Source: Acidimicrobiia bacterium (GTDB taxonomy: Bacteria; Actinomycetota; Acidimicrobiia; Acidimicrobiales; Ilumatobacteraceae). Taken from it: DNA of 5,057 nt. How positions within the stretch are numbered: the first letter of the stretch is position 1; every line of letters starts with the position of its first letter. The stretch spans positions 1 through 5,057 of the forward strand of contig JACDHN010000223.1 of NCBI GenBank assembly GCA_013821025.1, written 5' to 3'. Below are positions 1-4,871 of this stretch, one piece after another. The notes beneath the pieces were generated by a model. The model was not told where the DNA came from. It did not search any database and saw only the letters and a list, made by a program, of their open reading frames with translations. A program made the position numbers and the translations under genes.

Positions 1-1237
1 GGCGCTCGTCGTCGGCGACGTCGACGACGGCGACGACGTGCTGGTGCGACTGCATTCCGAGTGCCTGACGGGGGATGCGCTCGGGTCGCTTCGCTGCGAC
101 TGCGGCGTGCAGCTCCGCCTGGCGATGCGGACGATCGCCGCCGAACGTCGCGGTGTGCTGGTGTACGCGACCGGTCATGAGGGACGCGGTATCGGGCTCG
201 TGAACAAGCTGCGCGCCTACGTCGCCCAGGATCAAGGATCAGACACCGTGCTCGCCAACGAGCAGCTCGGGCTTCCCGTGGATTCTCGCGATTATGGCGA
301 CGCAGCTGCAGTCCTCGCCGAGCTCGGCGTCCACAGCATCCGTCTGTTGACCAACAATCCGGACAAGGTCCGTGGGCTCACGGCGTCAGGCGCCGTGGTG
401 CGCGACGTGGTCGCGTTGACAACGGCGCCGCACCATCGCAATCTCGGCTATCTGACGACGAAGGAGCGCCGGCTCGGGCATGTTCGGCCGACGGGTACAC
501 CGCTGGCCGGCGCCGACGAGTTGGCGCCGGCGACGGATGTGACTGCGCTGCTCGGTGATGTCGAGCCCCGTGCCGATCGACCATACGTCGTCCTCAAGTA
601 TGCGCAAACGCTCGACGGCCGGATCGCCACGTCGACCGGAGACTCGAAGTGGATCAGCGGAGAGGACGAGCGGCGCATCTCGCATGCCCTGCGCGCAGCC
701 TGCGACGGCGTGCTCGTCGGCGTGGGAACCGTGCTGCAAGACGATCCCGAGCTCACGGTTCGAATGGTCCCCGGTGCATCGCCGATGCGTGTCGTCATCG
801 ACTCGAAGCTGCAGTTGCCCGAAGCGGCGAAGGTGCTGAGCCACGACGCGCCGACCACGGTGTTCACCTCCGAACTGTCGGCGCCGGAGCGACGCGACGA
901 GCTGCGCCAAGCTGGCGTGCGGGTGGAGGTCATCGAAAGGACGCCTGACGGGATCGACCTCGCCGAGGCGCTCGCCGTTTTGCGGGCCTCAGGAACGGAG
1001 TCGCTGCTCGTCGAAGGCGGGGCCAAGGTGATCACGTCGTTGCTCGGCGCCGGACTCGTCGATCGGATCATCGTCGCCGTTGCGCCCGTCCTGATCGGAG
1101 ATGGCATCGAAGCAGTCGGCCCCCTCAGAGTCACCGAGGTGACTGCGGGTATCCGTTTGGAGAACCGGGCGATCTTTCCCGTCGGCGACGACGTTCTGCT
1201 GGCGTGGGACGTCGTCAATGTCCCATCCACCTCCTGA
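1..1237 (+). CDS. GTP cyclohydrolase II / RibD-type reductase fusion (5'-partial)
   Basis: This riboflavin biosynthesis protein is cut by the left edge; its first complete codon is at base 2, and residues are counted from there. Residues 1 to about 160 are GTP cyclohydrolase II, which opens GTP to the diaminopyrimidine precursor. The zinc signature HSECLTGD...RCDCG gives Cys21, Cys32 and Cys34; HEGRGIGL (59-66), Arg96 in DSRDYG and LLTNNP follow. After a short linker, residues about 193-405 are a RibD C-terminal reductase domain (NADPH-dependent reduction of the ribosylaminopyrimidine): KYAQTLDGRIA, KWISGED, DDPELTVR and VEGG (337-340) are all present. No deaminase zinc motif (HAE...PCxxC) lies between the domains. 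Roughly 35 residues of the cyclohydrolase N-terminus are missing, and a DHBP synthase (RibB) domain could also lie upstream; the window cannot show this. Domain calls are secure from motifs. That one chain catalyses two steps is inference. The stop is TGA at 1235-1237. Confidence 0.93.
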   Translation, partial: ALVVGDVDDGDDVLVRLHSECLTGDALGSLRCDCGVQLRLAMRTIAAERRGVLVYATGHEGRGIGLVNKLRAYVAQDQGSDTVLANEQLGLPVDSRDYGDAAAVLAELGVHSIRLLTNNPDKVRGLTASGAVVRDVVALTTAPHHRNLGYLTTKERRLGHVRPTGTPLAGADELAPATDVTALLGDVEPRADRPYVVLKYAQTLDGRIATSTGDSKWISGEDERRISHALRAACDGVLVGVGTVLQDDPELTVRMVPGASPMRVVIDSKLQLPEAAKVLSHDAPTTVFTSELSAPERRDELRQAGVRVEVIERTPDGIDLAEALAVLRASGTESLLVEGGAKVITSLLGAGLVDRIIVAVAPVLIGDGIEAVGPLRVTEVTAGIRLENRAIFPVGDDVLLAWDVVNVPSTS

Positions 1238-1276
1238 CCCACCACCGACTGGGCGTGATTCCTCTCACCACGCGAT

Positions 1277-1319
1277 CTGGGCGTGGATCTGCTCAGGGGC
1301 CGGAACGATCCACGCCCAG
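1277..1319. terminator. Inverted repeat between convergent genes, probable bidirectional terminator
   Basis: CTGGGCGTGGATC at 1277-1289 is the exact reverse complement of GATCCACGCCCAG at 1307-1319, giving a 13-bp stem with a 17-base loop. It lies 39 bases past the stop of the riboflavin fusion gene and about 41 bases past the stop of the oppositely oriented nfuA, the expected place for a shared terminator. Neither side has a clear T-run after the stem, so it is not a canonical intrinsic terminator. Stem-only terminators are often proposed in high-GC actinobacteria. A second partial copy of the left arm at 1248-1257 could pair with 1311-1320 instead. The hairpin is seen directly; the termination role is inferred from position. 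Confidence 0.6.
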
Positions 1320-1360
1320 TTGGACGCGGACGGCAGAGGGCCGGCAAGAGTCGCTGACAG

Positions 1361-1984
1361 CTACGAGTAGAAGGGGTTCTCGCCGGTGGCGTGGTCGGTG
1401 AGGTCCTTCACGGCATGCACCTCGTCGATGGCTTCGACGAGCATCGTCTGCACTCCCTCGAGCATCGTCAACTTGCTCATCGAGCAGCCGTGGCAGCCCC
1501 CGCCCATCGTCAGGTAGGCCGTGCCCTCACCGTCATGGCCGACGTAGGTGACGAACCCGCCATGGGAGGCGAGCGCCGGGTTGATTTCGCCGGCGACCAT
1601 CGCCTCGATCTCGGCCGAGAGCGCGTCGTCGCCCGTCAGGCCCTCGACGCGCAGCACCTCGGGACGGTTGGGGTTGCGGATCACGAGTCCCGTGGTCTCG
1701 GCATAGTCGAGCGTGGCTCCCGACAGCAGCTCGACGTCCTTGCCCGGGATGATCACCTTCAGGCCTTCGTGGGTGCGCACCTCGTCGGTGAACGCGGCGT
1801 CGAGGTACTCGCTGAAGCTCAAGTCGTAGCGGAACTCCTCGCTGGCGTCGGAGGCGATCTCGAGGCGCAGGCCCAACTGGTCTGCGTCGGGCTCGTCGGC
1901 GCGCAGCTCTTTCAGCTTGTCGAGCGCCTCCTGCGTGATGCTGACGACCAAGTCGCTCCCTGAAAGTGCTTCCAACGGACTCAT
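1361..1984 (-). CDS. nfuA: NfuA-type Fe-S cluster carrier protein
   Basis: This 207-residue protein has the two-part NfuA design. Residues about 15-105 resemble the A-type (IscA/HesB-like) fold but contain no cysteine, as is usual for the degenerate N-terminal domain of NfuA. Residues about 122-195 are the NifU-like domain, with NPALASHGG followed by GGGCHGCSMS; Cys164 and Cys167 form the CxxC that holds a 4Fe-4S cluster between two subunits. They are the only cysteines in the protein. The family passes clusters to target apoproteins in the cytoplasm. Length is close to that of E. coli NfuA (about 190 residues). The ATG at 1984 is preceded by a promoter placed for leaderless transcription. 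A TTG at 1951-1949 (residue 12) is a rival start, because AGGGAG ends four bases before it and homology only begins about there. The gene is monocistronic as far as visible and divergent from the CDF gene. Function is secure; the start is less so. Confidence 0.93.
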   Translation of the reverse strand: MSPLEALSGSDLVVSITQEALDKLKELRADEPDADQLGLRLEIASDASEEFRYDLSFSEYLDAAFTDEVRTHEGLKVIIPGKDVELLSGATLDYAETTGLVIRNPNRPEVLRVEGLTGDDALSAEIEAMVAGEINPALASHGGFVTYVGHDGEGTAYLTMGGGCHGCSMSKLTMLEGVQTMLVEAIDEVHAVKDLTDHATGENPFYS

Positions 1985-1990
1985 GATCCC

Positions 1991-2019
1991 AGGCTACCGG
2001 CGTCCCTAGGTGACGTCAG
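1991..2019 (-). promoter_or_regulatory. Candidate leaderless promoter of nfuA
   Basis: Read on the minus strand, CTGACG (2019-2014) is followed by a 17-base spacer and TAGCCT (1996-1991), which fits the actinobacterial -10 pattern TANNNT. Exactly six bases then precede the nfuA ATG, so transcription would begin at or next to the A of ATG. The -35 hexamer overlaps the 8-bp palindrome TGACGTCA (2011-2018), which could be an operator or chance. Spacing and hexamers are seen; promoter activity is inferred. Confidence 0.5.
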
Positions 2020-2024
2020 GCCGT

Positions 2025-2045
2025 ATGGCATTCTGGGCGCCGTGA
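2025..2045 (+). other. Possible six-codon leader ORF overlapping the CDF start (GTGA)
   Basis: An ATG at 2025 opens a frame reading MAFWAP and stops at TGA 2043-2045, which overlaps the CDF gene's GTG (2042-2044) as GTGA. AGGTGA at 2008-2013 lies eleven bases upstream of the ATG, longer than usual spacing. The CDF gene lacks a convincing SD of its own, so coupled re-initiation after this mini-ORF would explain its translation. The frame is short enough to be chance. Confidence 0.25.
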
Positions 2046-2962
2046 CCGAGGGAAGCAAGAAGGCCGTACTCGCCGCCCTGGTGGCGAACTTCGGAATTGC
2101 CGTCGCCAAGTTCGTCGGCTTCATCATCACCCGCTCGGCTGGTCTGCTGGCCGAGTCCGTGCACTCGCTGGCCGACACCAGCAACCAGGCGCTGCTGCTA
2201 CTCGGCGGCAAGCGAGCCGAGCGAGCCGCCGACCGGGAGCACCCGTTCGGATACGGCCGGGAGCGCTATTTCTGGTCGTTCGTCGTGGCGCTGATCCTGT
2301 TCTCCATGGGCGGGCTGTTCGCCCTGTACGAGGGCATCGCGAAGGTCCGCGATCCTCATGAGGTCGAGAGCCTGGCGGTCGCTGTCGGCATCCTCGTCTT
2401 CGCCATCGCCCTCGAGACGTTCTCGCTGCGCACCGCCTACCGAGAGGCAAGGCACCACAAACCGGATGACGTGTCGTGGGCCAGGTGGTTCCGCAATGCG
2501 AAGTCGCCAGAACTGCCCGTCGTGCTGCTCGAGGACATCGGCGCCGAGATCGGCCTGTTCCTCGCCCTCGGCGGCGTGATCGCAGCCGAGGTCACCGACG
2601 AGCCTCGATGGGATGCTGTCGGCTCGATCTCCATCGGCGTGCTGCTGATCGTCATCGCCATCGTCCTGGGGATCGAGATGAAAGGCCTGCTGATCGGCGA
2701 ATCGGCGTCGGCCGGCGACGTGACCAGCATCGAGAAGTCGTTGACGGGAACGCCAGGCGTGATGGCGCTGATCCACATGCGAACCCAGCACCTCGGGCCC
2801 GACGAGCTGCTCGTGGCGGCGAAGGTGCAGTTCGACTCCTCACTGTCGATCGCCGATCTGGCCACCACGATCAACGAGGCCGAGTCCCGTTTGCGCGCCG
2901 AGGTGCCGATCGCTCGCGTCGTGTATCTCGAGCCCGATATACGGCGTAGCGAGGTAACCTGA
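2042..2962 (+). CDS. Cation diffusion facilitator transporter, ZnT9-like subgroup
   Basis: This 306-residue inner-membrane protein has the CDF layout of six helices plus a cytoplasmic C-terminal domain. Helices lie near residues 7-29, 36-55, 77-99, 109-128, 158-182 and 193-214, and residues about 222-300 form the ferredoxin-like cytoplasmic domain. Family marks are HSLADTSNQ in helix 2 (His41, Asp45) and HPFGYGRERYFW (67-78). CDF proteins usually export divalent metals such as Zn, Mn or Fe in exchange for protons. In helix 5, where zinc exporters carry HxxxD, this protein has LLEDIGAEIG (Glu164-Asp165, Ala168), as I recall for ZnT9/SLC30A9-like members, so its substrate cannot be named. The long loop 132-157 before helix 5 also fits that subgroup. 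The GTG start gives a complete helix 1; the next in-frame Met is residue 89, inside helix 3. No clear SD or TANNNT promoter is visible upstream. Its stop is eight bases from the riboswitch. Confidence 0.9.
   Translation: MTEGSKKAVLAALVANFGIAVAKFVGFIITRSAGLLAESVHSLADTSNQALLLLGGKRAERAADREHPFGYGRERYFWSFVVALILFSMGGLFALYEGIAKVRDPHEVESLAVAVGILVFAIALETFSLRTAYREARHHKPDDVSWARWFRNAKSPELPVVLLEDIGAEIGLFLALGGVIAAEVTDEPRWDAVGSISIGVLLIVIAIVLGIEMKGLLIGESASAGDVTSIEKSLTGTPGVMALIHMRTQHLGPDELLVAAKVQFDSSLSIADLATTINEAESRLRAEVPIARVVYLEPDIRRSEVT
2955..2960 (+). promoter_or_regulatory. Weak candidate -10 element for the thiamine operon
   Basis: TAACCT matches TANNNT and would place a transcription start near 2967, just before the aptamer. 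It overlaps the last codon and the stop of the CDF gene. No recognisable -35 lies 16-18 bases upstream. TATACG at 2938-2943 is a poorer alternative. Without such an internal promoter, the riboswitch would have to sit inside a CDF-thiamine cotranscript. Confidence 0.25.
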
Positions 2963-2970
2963 TCCAACTA

Positions 2971-3057
2971 CCAACGGGGAGCTCGCACACGGCGGGCTGA
3001 GAGGGTGCCACAGCACCGACCCGAGAACCTGATCCGGATAATGCCGGCGGAGGAAGC
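2971..3057 (+). promoter_or_regulatory. TPP riboswitch (THI-box)
   Basis: The conserved THI-box blocks are all present: CGGGGAGC, GGCTGAGAG (pyrimidine-binding CTGAGA at 2997-3002), GACCC, AACCTGATCCGG, ATAATG and CCGGCGGAGGAAG. Visible helices are P2 (2975-2978 with 3020-3023), P3 (2980-2986 with 2992-2998, loop ACACG, one G-T pair), an extra P3a hairpin (3004-3008 with 3013-3017, loop CACA), P4 (CCT 3028-3030 with AGG 3051-3053) and P5 (CCGG 3034-3037 with 3044-3047, loop ATAATG). P1 is poor: at best CCA 2971-2973 with TGG 3059-3061, which includes the start codon. The kinase SD, GGAGGA (3049-3054), overlaps the P4 strand and is 3-4 bases from its ATG. No terminator or separate anti-SD hairpin fits between aptamer and gene, so ligand folding likely hides the SD directly. 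The aptamer is secure; the mechanism is inferred. Confidence 0.95.
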
Positions 3058-3711
3058 ATGGGAACGGTCGTGATCATCACCGGGGCGGTGCCGCTGACGC
3101 GGGCGCTGACCGGGCACATGCCGGCCGGTGCCACCGTGATCGCTGCTGACGGCGGGCTGGACCACGCGCTTGCCGCAGGCATCCGGCCCACGATCGTGGT
3201 CGGCGATCTCGACTCGGTGACGCCCGACGGCGCCGCCTGGGCCAGGGCGCATGCCGACCTGCGGGAGCACCCGGCGGCGAAGGGATCGACAGACACAGAG
3301 TTGGCCCTCGACGTGGCCGATGGCATGGCTCCCGATCGCCTGCTGCTCATCGGCGGACCCGATGGCACCCGCCTCGACCATACGCTGGGCGCCCTCGGTT
3401 CCTTGGGACGAGAGCCGCTGGCCGCTGTGCCCGTCGTCGAGGCCTGGTGGGGCGCCACGTACGTTCGCGTGCTGCACGGCCGTGGTCGCGCGCAGCTCGA
3501 ACTCGCGGCGGGCGCTCTGTTCTCCGTGCTGGCGATGCACGGCCCGGCCAGGGGCGTCAGCGTTGCCGGCGCCCGCTGGCCGCTCGACGCCGTCGACCTC
3601 CCGCCACTGTCGGGCTGGGGCGTCAGTAACGAAGCGATCGCGCCACCGGTCAGCGTCGAGGTCGTTCACGGCGTCGTCACCGTCATCGTCCCAGGAGGAG
3701 CACCGTCATGA
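3058..3711 (+). CDS. Thiamine pyrophosphokinase
   Basis: This 217-residue enzyme transfers pyrophosphate from ATP to thiamine, giving thiamine pyrophosphate (TPP). Family motifs occur in order: AADGGLDHAL (29-38, Asp31), VGDLDS (48-53, Asp50 and Asp52 for Mg/ATP), KGSTDTELAL (Lys75, Thr78, Asp79) and GGPDGTRLDHTLG (99-111, Arg105, Asp107). The C-terminal thiamine-binding beta domain begins near residue 145 and ends with the conserved GWGVSNEA (186-193). Length is typical. The ATG follows the SD in the riboswitch at short spacing, so the enzyme is expected to be repressed by its own product. It overlaps thiB by four bases (ATGA), and AGGAGGAG (3693-3700) inside its 3' end serves thiB. The function is secure; such genes are called thiN or tpk in different lineages, so no symbol is given. 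Confidence 0.95.
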   Translation: MGTVVIITGAVPLTRALTGHMPAGATVIAADGGLDHALAAGIRPTIVVGDLDSVTPDGAAWARAHADLREHPAAKGSTDTELALDVADGMAPDRLLLIGGPDGTRLDHTLGALGSLGREPLAAVPVVEAWWGATYVRVLHGRGRAQLELAAGALFSVLAMHGPARGVSVAGARWPLDAVDLPPLSGWGVSNEAIAPPVSVEVVHGVVTVIVPGGAPS

Positions 3712-4871
3712 GAAACACCCGAATCGGTGGAATCGCCATTGCTCTTGCCGCCGCCACCGTGCTGGCATCGTGTGCCGACGACGAGCCGGCAGCGGACACA
3801 TCGTTGACCGAGGGGTCCCAAAGGACCGACGTTCCTGCCACCACCTCGCCCTCCATCGGTTCCTCGCGCACCGAGCCGACCGGCGCCTCGGCAGGAGCCG
3901 AGACGATCACACTTGTCGCCTACGAGTCGTTCCCGGAGTCGGACACACCGGTCAACGAGGCACTGGCGGCCTTCACCGACAAGACGGGCATCGAGGTCGA
4001 GCTGCTACTGGCCGGCGACACCGGTGCCATGGTGTCGAAGGCGGCGCTCACCGCCGGAAATCCCGAGGGCGACGTGATGTGGGGCGTCGACAACACGTTC
4101 CTGTCGCGGGCCGTTGACGAAGGCGTGTTCGAGCCGTACACAGCCGATGGACTCGACGCCGTCGACCCGGAGCTGCTGACGCTGGTGCCAGGTGGCGAGG
4201 CCACGCCGGTCGACTACGGCGACGTGTGCGTCAACTACGACATCGGCTGGTTCGAGGACGCCGGCCTGGAGCCGCCCGAGACGCTCAAGGATCTCACAGA
4301 CGAGCGCTACGCCGATCTGCTCGTCGTCGAGAACCCGGCTACGTCGTCGCCGGGCATGGCGTTCTTGTTGGCGACGATCGCACGATTCGGCGACGGCGGC
4401 TGGGAGGACTACTGGCGGGCGCTGCGAGACAACGGCGTCGAGGTGGTCGATAGCTGGAACCAGGCCTACTACGAGCGCTTCACGTGGGCCGACGGTCCGA
4501 AGCCACTGGTGGTGAGTTACGGGTCGAGCCCGCCGGCCGAGGTGATCTTCGCCGATCCCCCGCTCGACGAGGCACCAACTGGCGTCGTCACCGACACCTG
4601 CTTCCGCCAGATCGAGTACGCCGGTGTGCTCGCCGGCACCGACCACCCCGGCGAGGCCCGCCGCCTGGTCGACTTCCTGCTCAGTGCCGAGTTCCAGGAG
4701 ACGCTGGCGCTGAACGTCTTCGTGTACCCGGCCAACGCCGACGTCGAACTCCCACCGGAGTTCGTCGAGTTCGCCGCCGTGCCCGACAACCCGGCGGAGG
4801 TCGATCCTGACGACGTGGCGGCCAACCGGTCTGAGTGGATCGACACCTGGACCGAGGTGACGCTGCGCTGA
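3708..4871 (+). CDS. thiB: Thiamine ABC transporter substrate-binding lipoprotein ThiB
   Basis: This 387-residue exported binding protein delivers thiamine (family members also bind its phosphates) to the ThiP permease. Residues 1-22 are a lipoprotein signal: basic MRNTR, a hydrophobic core and the lipobox LASC with Cys22. A 40-45 residue Ser/Thr/Pro/Glu-rich linker (about 23-66) follows, then the solute-binding domain starting TITLVAYESFPES. ThiB-family stretches are GDVMWGVDNTFLS (121-133), TPVDYGDVCVNYD (166-178), VENPATSSPGMAFLLATIARFG (split at 207-228), SWNQAYYERF (249-258, probable aromatic ligand contacts) and VSYGSSPPAEV (269-279). It lacks an ATPase or permease domain. Mature Cys174 and Cys298 could form a disulfide. 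The ATG at 3708 overlaps the kinase stop and has a strong SD seven bases upstream. Membership in the ThiB family rather than an iron or polyamine binder is supported by these motifs and the thiamine context. Confidence 0.9.
   Translation: MRNTRIGGIAIALAAATVLASCADDEPAADTSLTEGSQRTDVPATTSPSIGSSRTEPTGASAGAETITLVAYESFPESDTPVNEALAAFTDKTGIEVELLLAGDTGAMVSKAALTAGNPEGDVMWGVDNTFLSRAVDEGVFEPYTADGLDAVDPELLTLVPGGEATPVDYGDVCVNYDIGWFEDAGLEPPETLKDLTDERYADLLVVENPATSSPGMAFLLATIARFGDGGWEDYWRALRDNGVEVVDSWNQAYYERFTWADGPKPLVVSYGSSPPAEVIFADPPLDEAPTGVVTDTCFRQIEYAGVLAGTDHPGEARRLVDFLLSAEFQETLALNVFVYPANADVELPPEFVEFAAVPDNPAEVDPDDVAANRSEWIDTWTEVTLR
4854..4860 (+). promoter_or_regulatory. Shine-Dalgarno site deciding the thiP start
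   Basis: GAGGTGA is a seven-base match to the complement of the 16S rRNA 3' end. It lies seven bases before the CTG at 4868 and inside the last codons of thiB. The alternative starts at TTG 4892 and ATG 4931 have no comparable SD at usable spacing. Confidence 0.6.

Noticed and set aside
1..37. GTCGTC/GACGAC-rich tract as a repeat element
   Set aside because: It is in frame and encodes an acidic stretch (VVGDVDDGDDV) at the position where cyclohydrolase II proteins have a similar segment; ordinary coding sequence.
1..500. Calling the first gene ribBA
   Set aside because: Many actinobacterial cyclohydrolase II domains are fused to DHBP synthase, but no RibB sequence is inside the window, so the claim cannot be supported.
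448..1347. Long open frame on the minus strand (299 codons) across the riboflavin fusion gene
   Set aside because: Low-complexity Ser/Thr/Arg-rich translation without motifs, opposite a clearly conserved enzyme; a codon-bias shadow.
1391..1963. Open plus-strand frame of 190 codons opposite nfuA
   Set aside because: No family resemblance; the minus-strand NfuA reading has the intact CxxC and conserved blocks.
2009..2041. Promoter for the CDF gene in the divergent gap
   Set aside because: TATGGC, TAGGTG and similar strings were examined, but none matches TANNNT with a -35 at a usable distance, so no promoter is called.
3021..3057. Intrinsic terminator as the riboswitch expression platform
   Set aside because: The P5 hairpin is short and followed at once by the SD and ATG, with no T-run; there is no room for a terminator before the coding region.
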